Of a stretch of 64,000 bases of DNA, positions 42,343 to 51,030 are shown piece after piece. The translations under genes were made by a program, and so were the position numbers. The notes under the pieces were generated by a model. It saw only the letters and a list, made by a program, of their open reading frames with translations. It was not told where the DNA came from and did no database searches. The DNA is from an uncultured Collinsella sp. Its GTDB lineage: Bacteria; Actinomycetota; Coriobacteriia; Coriobacteriales; Coriobacteriaceae. Position 1 is the first letter of the stretch. Each line of letters starts with the position of its first letter. Where the stretch lies: the NCBI GenBank assembly GCA_900540845.1, contig UQHS01000012.1:1-64000 (forward strand). Reading direction: 5' to 3'.

Positions 42343-43728
42343 CTATCCGTTCACCAGGGCGATAAACGAATCGAGCGAATACTCCCCGGAGATGCGCACA
42401 CGCGGGAGGGCGGTGACGTCGTCGCCCACATGCGCCCACGAGTTTTGCGTGGTGAAGGCGCAGAGGATGCCGGCGTCTCGCACAGCCGCGCGGCCGTCAT
42501 CGGTGACGTCGCCGAAGGGATAGGCGAAGGCCTGGGTCCCGCCCACGATTTCCTGCGCGTGCTTGAGATCCGCCGCGATCTCATCGCGGCTCATGGCGCT
42601 GATGATGCCGCCGTGTCCCACGTTGCCTCCGGGCTTGTGCATCCCAAAGGAGTGGGACTCGAAGGCGACGTAAGGGCTGCGGTGGTCGATGACCTTTTGG
42701 GCGGCGTCGGCGTCGCTGGCGATGACGAACGAAGTCGCGGGCACTTGATACTTTTCGAGCAGGGGCACACCGACGTTTAGGAAGCCCATCTCGCCATCAT
42801 CGAACGTGAGGACGACGCTCTTCGCTGGAAGGCTGTGCTTCCCCTCGATGAAGGCCTTCACCTCGGGATACGACGGGAAGTAGAAATCGTTTTCCTTGAG
42901 GTAGGAGAGCTGCTGCTCAAACGCGGTACTGGCCATGAAGTTGCCGTTGAGGTCCGCCGGCGGGTTTGCGGGGTCGTATACGTAGTGGTACATGAGGATG
43001 GGCACGCCGCCCTGCATGCTTTCCATCGACTCGACAACATGTACGGTGCGCACTGCCTTTGCGGTATGACCGGACGAGTCCGACACGCGATAGGTCACTT
43101 TGTACGTGCCGGGTTTGGAGGTGTCGACCTTGCCCGAGGTTTTAATCTTGGCGTTGAGCATGCCGTCGGCGGGCTCGGCGGCATGGGCACCCGCCTCGAG
43201 GTATTCCTCCCCCCTGAGCACATAGGTGTCTTTGGATCCGTTGAGGCCGATGACGATCTCGCCGGCGCCGCCGCCAGCCGTGCTGTCTTCTATGATGGGC
43301 GCGCTGCCGGGCTTATCCTGCGAGGGGTCGCCGCCTTTGGACATGGCTCGGAAGAGGGCCGTCCCTCCCATGCCGACAAGCGCGATGAGGACGAGCGCCG
43401 CGGCGATTCCCGCGATGCGCGTGCGCGAATTGCGCGGGGTCCGGCTGGAGCGCGGGACCTGGCTGGAGCGCGGGGCCTGACCGAGGCGCGAGGCTTGGCC
43501 GTGGCGCGAGGTTTGACGGGAGCGCGGGGCCTGGCCGAGGCGCGAGGATTGACGGGAGCCTGTCGCTCGATTGGGGTGCGGCGCTCGGCGCATGTGCGGT
43601 TTGGCAGGGGCCTGCGGATGATGATGCGCGACCTGGGGGCGAGCCACGCCCTGTTGACGAGCGGGTTGCTGCGGATGACGCGCGCCCTGAGGGCGGGGTG
43701 CGTGTCGGTTGCGATCGCTGGGATTCAC
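42343..43728 (-). CDS. Membrane-anchored polysaccharide deacetylase
   Basis: A 461-residue protein: cytoplasmic Arg/Gln/Pro/His-rich region (1-104), one membrane helix (105-126), an Ig-like/DUF5011-type domain (to ~235, ending KPGTYKVTYRVSDSSGHT), and an extracellular NodB-type deacetylase (GGVPILMYHY, SVVLTFDDGE, FESHSFGMH, AYPFGD). Metal-site residues D-D and H-x3-H-like positions are present, so de-N-acetylation of cell-wall or surface glycans is likely. Start GTG 43728 has AGGAGG five bases upstream; the frame is open further but crosses a terminator. Confidence 0.85.
   Translation of the reverse strand: MNPSDRNRHAPRPQGARHPQQPARQQGVARPQVAHHHPQAPAKPHMRRAPHPNRATGSRQSSRLGQAPRSRQTSRHGQASRLGQAPRSSQVPRSSRTPRNSRTRIAGIAAALVLIALVGMGGTALFRAMSKGGDPSQDKPGSAPIIEDSTAGGGAGEIVIGLNGSKDTYVLRGEEYLEAGAHAAEPADGMLNAKIKTSGKVDTSKPGTYKVTYRVSDSSGHTAKAVRTVHVVESMESMQGGVPILMYHYVYDPANPPADLNGNFMASTAFEQQLSYLKENDFYFPSYPEVKAFIEGKHSLPAKSVVLTFDDGEMGFLNVGVPLLEKYQVPATSFVIASDADAAQKVIDHRSPYVAFESHSFGMHKPGGNVGHGGIISAMSRDEIAADLKHAQEIVGGTQAFAYPFGDVTDDGRAAVRDAGILCAFTTQNSWAHVGDDVTALPRVRISGEYSLDSFIALVNG
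43447..43554 (-). repeat. 18-bp tandem repeats in the deacetylase cytoplasmic tail
   Basis: Six imperfect 18-bp units encode hexapeptides of the form (G/R/S)Q(A/T/V)(P/S)R(S/L/H), for example GQAPRS, RQTSRH, GQASRL. The basic, disordered tail may be length-variable. Confidence 0.8.
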
Positions 43729-43775
43729 GTCGGCCTCCTGCGGACGATGGGCGTCATGGAGTCGAGTGTAACGCG

Positions 43776-43804
43776 AAAACGCTCCGAGAATAGGAGCGTT
43801 TTTT
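43776..43804 (-). terminator. Terminator upstream of the deacetylase gene
   Basis: AAAACGCTCC (43776-43785), loop GAGAATA, GGAGCGTTTT. Symmetric A and T tracts make it work on either strand; it most likely ends the minus-strand exonuclease transcript. Confidence 0.85.
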
Positions 43805-43845
43805 GCAAGTCGTTTTATGAAATTGTCACGCATCCGTTGGTGGCG

Positions 43846-43972
43846 GAGCTTTTTCGTACTGATTTTGAGAAACCCGGAGTATGAGAGGTCTTGAGAGCAA
43901 CAAAACCGCAGGTTGCGGCAAGGCGCAAAGAACACGTACTCGGCAAATCGGGAAAACAGTATGAAAAAGCTC
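43846..43972. repeat. Long inverted-repeat element, copy C
   Basis: Arms 43846-43866 and 43953-43972 pair over about 20 bp with one bulged base and one G-T (G-U) pair. The interior contains CAAAACCGCAGG (43901-43912) with a CCGCA/TGCGG hairpin and AAGGCGCAAA, closely matching motifs inside the element at 61455. It lies between the exonuclease stop and the terminator. Confidence 0.7.
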
Positions 43973-44011
43973 GATCTTTCAGCGGGGCCACCGCCCCGAC
44001 GCAGCACGACC

Positions 44012-44977
44012 CTACTTGAGGAACATATTCTTGAGGTTAAACTCCGCCTGCACGGTGCGCAGCATGAGGTCCGTGTCGTCGAGGCCCAGGTGCAGCTCGT
44101 TCTCGTCGGCGGCAAGCGTGCCACGGCGACGTGCCCAGTTCTGCAGGCTCGCCGGCGCGCTCTCACGCGGGAGGGTGCGGACCTCGCCGTCGACGGAGCG
44201 GCAGATGTGGCGCGAGTCGATGACGATGATCTTGCCCGCGCGGCGCGCCTCGGCGTAACCGGGCAGGTGCAGCATGAACCAGCTGTCCTCGAAGGCTGCG
44301 TTGTGCGCCATGATGGGGTAGCGCTTCATGAGCTTGAGCAGCTCCTTTTGCAGCTTCACGTCCTCGCGGAAGGGCGTCTTGCCGTCGAGGTCGGACCACT
44401 GGATATGGTGGATGTCGGCCAGCGGCACGCCCGTCTCGCGGTACATATCGGGGATGCCGCAGTAGAACGCCTGCGGGTCGTGCGGCACGGCGTCGCTGGT
44501 GAGCTCCATGATCTCCCAGCCCACGTTGATGATGTAGCCGCGCTCGGGTGCGCGCCCGGTGGTCTCGATGTCGATGCCGAGCACCGTGCCCTTGATGGGC
44601 TTGCGCACGTAGGCGACGGAGTAGGCGTCGCGGTCGCCGCGGACCTCGCGAGCAACGGCGCTGGCGGCACGGCCCTGCATCTTGCCGATGCCGGCGCACA
44701 GGTCGGCGTCCGTTAGGTTGCGCGCGAGCAGCGGGCTCGAGAGGTTGCGCAGGCGTGCCTCGCCGATCTGATCGCACAGCTCGCGGTTCTGATCGGCCAG
44801 CGTGAGGATAACGCCGAAATCGAAGCCGGGCTCCTCGTTTGTGCGCCATTCGTCGAGCAGCGCCTTCATGGCCTCCTCGCCGCGCTGGCGCTCGGATTCC
44901 ATGGCGTCGTAGTCGCCGTAGATGAACATGGGGATGAAGGGTTGCATCGAGTATTCGAGTGCCTGCTGTGCGTTCAT
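44012..44977 (-). CDS. DnaQ-like 3'-5' exonuclease domain protein
   Basis: A 321-residue protein whose C-terminal half is a DEDDh exonuclease: GIDIETTG (Exo I), HNAAFEDSW (Exo II) and LGLDDTDLM with a nearby His (Exo III). The N-terminal ~140 residues are helical and charged with no recognised domain. Start ATG has AGGAG eight bases upstream. Stand-alone; a role in DNA repair or RNA trimming cannot be decided. Confidence 0.85.
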   Translation of the reverse strand: MNAQQALEYSMQPFIPMFIYGDYDAMESERQRGEEAMKALLDEWRTNEEPGFDFGVILTLADQNRELCDQIGEARLRNLSSPLLARNLTDADLCAGIGKMQGRAASAVAREVRGDRDAYSVAYVRKPIKGTVLGIDIETTGRAPERGYIINVGWEIMELTSDAVPHDPQAFYCGIPDMYRETGVPLADIHHIQWSDLDGKTPFREDVKLQKELLKLMKRYPIMAHNAAFEDSWFMLHLPGYAEARRAGKIIVIDSRHICRSVDGEVRTLPRESAPASLQNWARRRGTLAADENELHLGLDDTDLMLRTVQAEFNLKNMFLK

Positions 44978-45146
44978 GGAAAGAGCTCCTATCGTGAAGA
45001 AAGCGGCCGCGCGGTGGCACCCGCCTGGGAATTTGGGTGGGGTCGTGCGCGGTCGAAGATCGTCCGCCAAAGAGTATAGAGGGTCCCGGCGGGCCTGAAG
45101 TGTTTGAGGTGTGAAACTTATTTAGTGGTAATTGGGGCGAAGGCGG

Positions 45147-45176
45147 CGCGGGGTGCCGCTTGCTTTGCACCCCGCG
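45147..45176. repeat. Hairpin in the exonuclease/ucpA divergent spacer
   Basis: CGCGGGGTGC (45147-45156) and GCACCCCGCG (45167-45176) form a perfect 10-bp stem with a 10-base loop. A T-rich stretch (CGTTTTTGG) follows some bases later. Confidence 0.6.
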
Positions 45177-45262
45177 TCCCGCCCGTTTTTGGCCCCATCG
45201 CACCTCGGCGGTACAATCGAGCCAATGTATCTAGCCACGCGCATGGGAAAAGGAGACAGCTC

Positions 45263-46060
45263 ATGGCTAAGTTGGATGGAAAGGTCGCGCTGATCACCGG
45301 TGCCGCCGCGGGCCTGGGCGAGGGCATCGCCATGGCCTATGCCAAGTACGGCGCCAAGCTCATCATGGTCGACCTCTCGCCTTCGGTCGAGGACACGGCT
45401 GCGAAGCTCCGTGAGGAGTACGGCTCCGAGATCATCACCGTGGTGGCCAACGTGGCCGACCGCGAGCAGATGGACGAGGCCGCGGCCAAGGGCATCGAGG
45501 CCTTCGGCGAGATTAACGTGGCCTGCTGCAACGCTGGAGTGTGCCGTCTGGCCCCGTTCGAGGAGATGGACGACGCCACGCGCGACTTCCACATCGACGT
45601 CAACATCAAGGGCGTGTGGAACACCTGCAAGGCCGTGATTCCCCACATGCTCAAGCAGGGCGGCGGCAACATCGTGATCGCCTCCTCTGTGACGGGCGAC
45701 ATCGTGGCCGACGCCGGCGAGGCCGCCTACGCCATGACCAAGGCCGCGCTCGTGGGCCTCACCAAGTGTCTGGCAGTGGAGTACGCCGACCGCAACATCC
45801 GCGTGAACTGTTCGCAGCTGGGCTACGCCCGTACGCCGATGGTCGAGAAGATGGCGCTCGAGTCCAACCCCGACGATCCCGAGTCCGCCATCGCCGACAT
45901 CGCCGTGGGCGTGCCCATGAAGCGCCTGGCCAACCCCATCGAGGTGGGCGAGCTCTTCGCGTTCCTGGGTAGCGACGAGTCGAGTTATCTCACCGGCTCA
46001 CAGGTCGTCATCGACGGCGGCAGCACCCTGCCCGAGACGATGTCCATCGGAACGAACTAA
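45263..46060 (+). CDS. ucpA: UcpA-like short-chain dehydrogenase
   Basis: A 265-residue classical SDR. Cofactor motif TGAAAGLGEG at 13-22, NAGVCRL, the catalytic Ser in IASSVTGD, and YAMTK (Tyr-x-x-x-Lys). Long stretches such as DFHIDVNIKGVWN, SVTGDIVAD and DGGSTLPE closely match E. coli UcpA from memory. An Asp (VDLSP) after beta-2 indicates NAD(H). Substrate unknown. AAAAGGAG precedes the ATG. Confidence 0.85.
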   Translation: MAKLDGKVALITGAAAGLGEGIAMAYAKYGAKLIMVDLSPSVEDTAAKLREEYGSEIITVVANVADREQMDEAAAKGIEAFGEINVACCNAGVCRLAPFEEMDDATRDFHIDVNIKGVWNTCKAVIPHMLKQGGGNIVIASSVTGDIVADAGEAAYAMTKAALVGLTKCLAVEYADRNIRVNCSQLGYARTPMVEKMALESNPDDPESAIADIAVGVPMKRLANPIEVGELFAFLGSDESSYLTGSQVVIDGGSTLPETMSIGTN

Positions 46061-46160
46061 CGCGTAGCGGCACGCGGTGCCGTGCAACCGGGGCCTCTGC
46101 CTGTTCGGTATCGGCGCGACCGCCCGTTCGCCGCAGGCCCTCCGCATAGCTGCGGGGCCC

Positions 46161-46205
46161 AGCAGCCCGTCCTTGAGATATGCGAGGTCGGGCTGCTTCT
46201 TTTGT
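46161..46205 (+). terminator. Terminator after ucpA
   Basis: AGCAGCCCG (46161-46169) pairs with CGGGCTGCT (46189-46197), followed by TCTTTTGT. A second small stem GCCCTCCGCA/TGCGGGGC precedes it. The rest of the 46061-46422 spacer shows no gene. Confidence 0.85.
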
Positions 46206-46422
46206 GTCGAAGGGGCCCGCAGGCCATACGAGAGTTACCCTATGGCAACTCTTGAGTATACTGATGCCCTTGCATGCCAAGCGTCTGCCCTGGGGCGCGC
46301 GGGGTATGAGAACAGCGTGACCATATGGGCGTGGATGCGTGGTGCGCTGCTCCCGCAATCGCGAGGCGCCATCTGTCGCCATCGGTGCGCGCCCAACGTA
46401 TATCTATCGAGGAGAACCTGCC

Positions 46423-47562
46423 GTGGACCTGCTGCTGCACTTTGCCGAACATGCGCTCGAGGACACCCTCGGGCTCGTGCCCTTCCTATTCGTGACGTAT
46501 CTGGCGCTCGAAGCGCTCGAACATGCCGCGAGCGCGCGTTCCAACGCCATCGTGCGTCGTGCGGGCGCTGCGGGTCCTGTGGCCGGTGCGCTGCTGGGCG
46601 TGGTTCCGCAGTGCGGCTTTTCCGCCATGGCGGCAACGCTGTATGCCGGCCGGGTGGTCACGCTGGGTACGTTGGTGGCGGTCTTCTTCTCGACGTCCGA
46701 TGAGATGCTGCCCATGCTGGTGGCCGAGCGCATCGACGCCGGCCTGCTCTTCAAGATCTTGGGGCTGAAGGTCCTGATCGCGCTTATCACCGGCGTGGCG
46801 GCGGACCTGGTCATCCGCGCGCTGCGTCAAAACACGCGCGTCCACGAGTCTTTGCGCCGTACAGTGCTCTCGGTGCGCCGCGACGGCGTCCAGACCGATG
46901 TGGTGGACCAGATGGCCGAGGGCGGCGAGGATGCCGGACACATCTGCCGCCTGTGCGAGCAGGACCACTGCGGGTGCGGTCACAAGCACCATCATGCGGG
47001 TGAGCACGATCATGGCAGCGGTGTCGCACGCGCGAGCCATGTGGGCGAGCATGCCGGCGATGTCCGCGGTCGCGAATTGGGCAGCGAGCACGATCACGTG
47101 CACGAGGGCCACGGCCATGAGCACAGCCACGGCTATGACCACGATCATGCCGGCGGGCGCTTCGGAATCGCCGGGTCAATCGCGATGAGCGCCGTCTCGC
47201 ACACCGTGCAGGTGAGTCTCTTCATTTTCCTGGTGACGTTCGCGCTGGTGCTCGTTCTGGAAACGGTGGGTGAGGATGCCTTGACCGCGTTCCTCTCGGG
47301 CAACCAGCTGCTCGCGGTGTTCGCCTCGGCGCTGGTGGGCCTGGTGCCCAACTGCGCGGCAAGCGTGGTGATCACGCAGCTCTATCTGGAAGGCGTGCTG
47401 GGCTTCGCGCCACTCATGGCGGGTCTGCTCACATCTGCCGGTGTGGGGTACCTGGTGCTGTTCCGCACCAACCGCCATCCGCGCGAGAACGCCGTGATCG
47501 TGATTGGGCTGTTCTTGGTTGCATGCGTTTGGGGTCTGGTGTTCGCCGCGCTGGGGTTGTAG
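46423..47562 (+). CDS. Putative metal (manganese-type) permease with His-rich loop
   Basis: A 379-residue membrane protein made of two similar halves, each with an inverted-repeat signature (VPQCGFSAMAATLYAG and VPNCAASVVITQLYLEG). Between them lies a ~100-residue cytoplasmic loop with CRLCEQDHCGCGHKHHH and many His/Asp pairs. This layout fits the family annotated as putative manganese or arsenic efflux transporter; the loop argues for divalent metal binding. Start GTG 46423 has GAGGAG eight bases upstream. No regulator lies next to it. Confidence 0.8.
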   Translation: MDLLLHFAEHALEDTLGLVPFLFVTYLALEALEHAASARSNAIVRRAGAAGPVAGALLGVVPQCGFSAMAATLYAGRVVTLGTLVAVFFSTSDEMLPMLVAERIDAGLLFKILGLKVLIALITGVAADLVIRALRQNTRVHESLRRTVLSVRRDGVQTDVVDQMAEGGEDAGHICRLCEQDHCGCGHKHHHAGEHDHGSGVARASHVGEHAGDVRGRELGSEHDHVHEGHGHEHSHGYDHDHAGGRFGIAGSIAMSAVSHTVQVSLFIFLVTFALVLVLETVGEDALTAFLSGNQLLAVFASALVGLVPNCAASVVITQLYLEGVLGFAPLMAGLLTSAGVGYLVLFRTNRHPRENAVIVIGLFLVACVWGLVFAALGL

Positions 47563-47567
47563 CGCGG

Positions 47568-48155
47568 CTAGTTGCCGAGAGCCTCGCGCAGGAGCTGGGC
47601 GAGGTTGCGTTGGAAGCGCTCGCGGTCGTCGTCGGTGAAGGCGGCCGGCCCCTGCGTGCGTCCGCCCGCGCGGCGGACCTTCTTCTCCTCGTGGCGGATG
47701 AACAGCTGCATGTCGATGGTGGCCTTGTTGTAGACGTGCCCGCGCACGCCGATGGCGGCAGCTCCGCGGCCGAGCACCATGCTGGCAAGGCCGATGTCCT
47801 GCGTGACCACCACGTCGCCGGGCTCCAGGCGCTCGATGATGGCAAAGTCCGCGCTGTCGGCACCACAGGAGACGTCGAGGGTCTCGGCCCAGAATCCCGG
47901 GTGCGTCGCGTCGCGCCCACGGGCGTGTTCGGCGTCGCGCGGATCGTCGCGGCGGATGCGGCGGGCGAGGTTTTGCGTGGAGTTTCCGGCGATGAGCAAG
48001 GGGATGCGCGCCGAGCGTGCGCAGGCGAGGGCCTCGCGTGTGACCGGGCACGCGTCGGCATCGATGATGAGGGTGGGGAAGCTGCATGAGGTGCAGTCTT
48101 CATTATTCATTTCGAGCGTATCGGCAAGAGCCTCGTCAGATTGATGTGCCGTCAT
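47568..48155 (-). CDS. YaiI/YqxD family (DUF188) protein
   Basis: A 195-residue protein of a widespread PIN-like family of unknown role. Signature IDADACPVTREA near the N-terminus, GADSADFAIIERLEPGDVV mid-protein, and TQDIGLASMVLGRGA. Acidic residues of the PIN-like site are kept, so nuclease activity is possible. ATG 48155 is chosen after AAGGAAG; another ATG 15 codons later is possible. Ends five bases from the permease stop. Confidence 0.88.
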   Translation of the reverse strand: MTAHQSDEALADTLEMNNEDCTSCSFPTLIIDADACPVTREALACARSARIPLLIAGNSTQNLARRIRRDDPRDAEHARGRDATHPGFWAETLDVSCGADSADFAIIERLEPGDVVVTQDIGLASMVLGRGAAAIGVRGHVYNKATIDMQLFIRHEEKKVRRAGGRTQGPAAFTDDDRERFQRNLAQLLREALGN

Positions 48156-48222
48156 GCTTCCTTCTCCGTTCTCGATCGTTCGAGCATTTATATCTTATCA
48201 ACGGAATGTGCCCGCTCTTTAT

Positions 48223-48251
48223 TTGCCGAAAGACAGACGGTACTCTTAGAT
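48223..48251 (+). promoter_or_regulatory. Promoter of the hsd operon
   Basis: TTGCCG (48223-48228), 17-bp spacer, TTAGAT (48246-48251), about 35 bp before the hsdM start. Confidence 0.55.
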
Positions 48252-48284
48252 GAGTGATATACCCTTGATGGAAGGACCGGCAAG

Positions 48285-49805
48285 GTGATTACCGGAGCAG
48301 CCAAAAATAAGGTCGATGCTATCTGGCAGAAGATGTGGGAGGGCGGCATCACCAACCCGCTCGACGTTATCAGCAACTTGACGTACCTCATGTTCATGCG
48401 CTCTCTCGATGAGAAAGAACTCGAGATGGAGCGGCTGGAGAATATGCTTGGGGTGAAGCAGCCTCATATTTTCCCTGAGACCTTTGCGAACGATCGTGGC
48501 GAAAAAATTGTAGGCAAGGAGATTCGCTGGAGCTCTTTCAAGGACAAGCGTGCCGAGGATATGTACCACATCGTCGACCGCTTCGCTTTCCCGTTCATCA
48601 AAACACTGGGTGGCTCGACTGCGTTTTCCAAGACCATGGAGAACGCTACGTTTGGATTCCCGGCAGGCAAGCCCGCGCTTTTGGAGAAGGCGGTTACCGG
48701 CGTTGAAGAGCTGTTGGCTGATTACGATGAGCATATCGGTGACCTGGGAGATTTGTACGAATACATGCTCTCCAAGCTCAGCACTGCGGGCACGAACGGT
48801 CAGTTCCGCACGCCAAAGCATATTCGTGATCTGATGGTACAGCTTATCGATCCCAAGGCGGGAGAGCTTGTATGCGATCCGGCATGCGGAACAGCGGGCT
48901 TCTTGATTTCGGCGGCCGAGCATATTCGCAAGTGCTATGGAAGCGAAATGACCGCCGATCAGTGGGATGTGTTTGCCGGAACAAATGGGGCTACGCCGCA
49001 GTTCAACGGTTTTGAAATCGACCAAACGATGCTACGCATCAGCGCTATGAACCTCATGCTTCATGGCGTCGATTCGCCCGATGTGCGATACCTCGACAGC
49101 ATTTCACAGAAGAACGCAATCAGCTCAAAGTACGATGTCATTTTGGCGAATCCGCCGTTCACGGGCTCCGTTGACGTGGAGGATATCGATAAGGGCCTCC
49201 GCGCCATTGTGGAGACCAAGCAGACTGAGCTTTTGTTCGTTGCCCTGTTCTTGCGCATGCTCAAGCTCGGTGGCCGCTGCGCGTGCATCGTCCCCAATGG
49301 AGTTTTGTTCCGCTCGAACTCGAAGGCGTATCGTCAGCTGCGTCAGCAGCTCGTGGAAGATCATAAGCTTGAGGCGATCATCTACCTACCGAGCGGCGTG
49401 TTCAAGCCGTACTCCGGCGTGAGCACGGCGATTCTGGTATTCACCAAGACAAACGCTGGCGGTACAGATAACGTTTGGCTCTACAACATGGAGGCGGACG
49501 GCTATACGCTCGATGACAAACGCGATCCGGATGAGAAGAACAACGATATCCCCGATATTATCGAGCGCTGGGCGAACCTTGGTGACGAGTCTGGGCGCGA
49601 GCGTACTGAGAAGAGCTTCCTTGTTCCCAAGCAGGAAATTGTCGACAACGAGTACGATTTCAGCTTCAACAAGTACACCAAAACCGAGTACGAGCGTATT
49701 GAGTACCCTCCTACAAGCGAGATTCTCGCCGAGTTGGATGAGCTGAATGCCCAGTTTGCTGCCGGCCTGGCTGAGCTTCACAAGATGCTTGAAGGTGATC
49801 TCTAA
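48285..49805 (+). CDS. hsdM: Type I restriction-modification DNA methyltransferase HsdM
   Basis: A 506-residue N6-adenine methyltransferase subunit. N-terminal HsdM helical domain (1-~140), SAM motif DPACGTAGF near 198-206 and catalytic NPPF near 286. Starts at GTG with AAGGA upstream. The stop codon overlaps the hsdS ATG, so M and S are translationally coupled, as expected for an M2S1 methylase. Confidence 0.95.
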   Translation: MITGAAKNKVDAIWQKMWEGGITNPLDVISNLTYLMFMRSLDEKELEMERLENMLGVKQPHIFPETFANDRGEKIVGKEIRWSSFKDKRAEDMYHIVDRFAFPFIKTLGGSTAFSKTMENATFGFPAGKPALLEKAVTGVEELLADYDEHIGDLGDLYEYMLSKLSTAGTNGQFRTPKHIRDLMVQLIDPKAGELVCDPACGTAGFLISAAEHIRKCYGSEMTADQWDVFAGTNGATPQFNGFEIDQTMLRISAMNLMLHGVDSPDVRYLDSISQKNAISSKYDVILANPPFTGSVDVEDIDKGLRAIVETKQTELLFVALFLRMLKLGGRCACIVPNGVLFRSNSKAYRQLRQQLVEDHKLEAIIYLPSGVFKPYSGVSTAILVFTKTNAGGTDNVWLYNMEADGYTLDDKRDPDEKNNDIPDIIERWANLGDESGRERTEKSFLVPKQEIVDNEYDFSFNKYTKTEYERIEYPPTSEILAELDELNAQFAAGLAELHKMLEGDL

Positions 49806-50974
49806 TGCCCGCGAACAAACCCCCGTTTGACGGGGAGTGGGTTAAACTCGGAGAGCTTATATCAAAGGCGCCGATTGAGCGCTGCGGCGATGCGAAATAT
49901 CCCGTCTACTCGATGACCATGCGTGACGGAATCGTTGAGCAGGCTGGACGTTTTAAGAAGGCAATAGCGTCGAAGGATACTAGCTCATACAAGGTGGTGA
50001 AGAAGAATCAGCTCGTTGTGGGATTTCCGATTGATGAGGGCGTGATTTACGTCCAGAATCATGATGCTCCGGGGATTATGAGTCCCGCGTATAACGTTTG
50101 GAATATCGATCTCGGTCGGGTTGATCCCTCATACCTTGAATTTGCGTTGCATGGTCCAAGAAGCATGGCTTACTACGCAGACAAGATGCGAGGAACCACG
50201 GCGAGAAGGAGGACATTGACCGCCGATGGACTTCGCGAGATGGAAATACTCCTGCCATCTGCTGATGGGCAGATTAGGGTTGTGAATACGCTTGACGAAG
50301 TCAGATCACTAATCGAGGGGGCAAACGGCCAGATCGCCATGCTCGACACCCTCGTCAAATCCCGGTTTGTCGAGATGTTCGGAGATGGACAATGGAAGAG
50401 GACGGCACTTTCAGAAGTTGCTGACATTCAGGGTGGCTTGACGAAGAACGGGAAGCGCGATCTGCTGCCTCTAAAGCTGCCCTATTTGCGTGTGGCGAAC
50501 GTGCTGAGGGGGACGCTGCACCTGGACGAAGTTCTGGAAATTGGCTTAACGGTCGCCGAGTGTGAAAAGAACTCGTTGGTAGAGGGTGACCTTCTCTTTG
50601 TAGAGGGCAACGGCAGCGCTGATCAAATTGGCAGATGCGCAGTGTGGGACGGATCGATAGCTCCATGTGTGCATCAGAACCATCTCATTCGTGTGCGTTT
50701 CGACGAGCGCGTGCTTCCGGTTTATGCGCTGGCGTATTTCAATGCTCATGATGGGCGTGAACAGATTGTGGCGCGGGCTGTCAATACGTCTGGCCTTTTC
50801 ACCTTGAGCACCGGAAAAGTAAAGGCTCTTCAGATGCCCCTGCCCCCGTTGCCCCTTCAACAGGAGTTCGCCGACTTCGTCAATAACGTCGACAAATCGA
50901 GGTTTATCGTTCAGCAGAAGATCGAGAAGCTGCAGATGCTCTATGACAGTCTTGCTCAGGAGTATTTTGGCTAA
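49805..50974 (+). CDS. hsdS: Type I specificity subunit HsdS (expressed copy)
   Basis: A 389-residue specificity protein with two target-recognition domains: TRD1 (~15-160) and TRD2 (~205-345), each followed by a conserved helix. The central spacer contains LDTLVKSRFVEMFGD and the end MPLPPLPLQQEFADFV. It determines the DNA sequence methylated and cut. Three blocks of its sequence recur downstream in the headless second hsdS. Confidence 0.93.
   Translation: MPANKPPFDGEWVKLGELISKAPIERCGDAKYPVYSMTMRDGIVEQAGRFKKAIASKDTSSYKVVKKNQLVVGFPIDEGVIYVQNHDAPGIMSPAYNVWNIDLGRVDPSYLEFALHGPRSMAYYADKMRGTTARRRTLTADGLREMEILLPSADGQIRVVNTLDEVRSLIEGANGQIAMLDTLVKSRFVEMFGDGQWKRTALSEVADIQGGLTKNGKRDLLPLKLPYLRVANVLRGTLHLDEVLEIGLTVAECEKNSLVEGDLLFVEGNGSADQIGRCAVWDGSIAPCVHQNHLIRVRFDERVLPVYALAYFNAHDGREQIVARAVNTSGLFTLSTGKVKALQMPLPPLPLQQEFADFVNNVDKSRFIVQQKIEKLQMLYDSLAQEYFG
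49818..49842 (+). repeat. 5' direct repeat in hsdS (25 bp)
   Basis: Identical to 52023-52047. It includes the internal dyad CCCCGT-TTG-ACGGGG, a plausible recombinase core. Confidence 0.9.
50341..50382 (+). repeat. Central direct repeat in hsdS (42 bp)
   Basis: Identical to 52489-52530; codes for LDTLVKSRFVEMF between the two recognition domains. Confidence 0.92.
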
Positions 50975-51030
50975 GCAGTTCGTTGCTGCATCCTTACCGC
51001 ATGTGTTCACGTGCGGTAAGGAGTGTCCTT

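Noticed and set aside
43447..43554. CRISPR-like repeat array
   Set aside because: Repeats are 18 bp, contiguous, in frame and coding; there are no spacers or cas genes.
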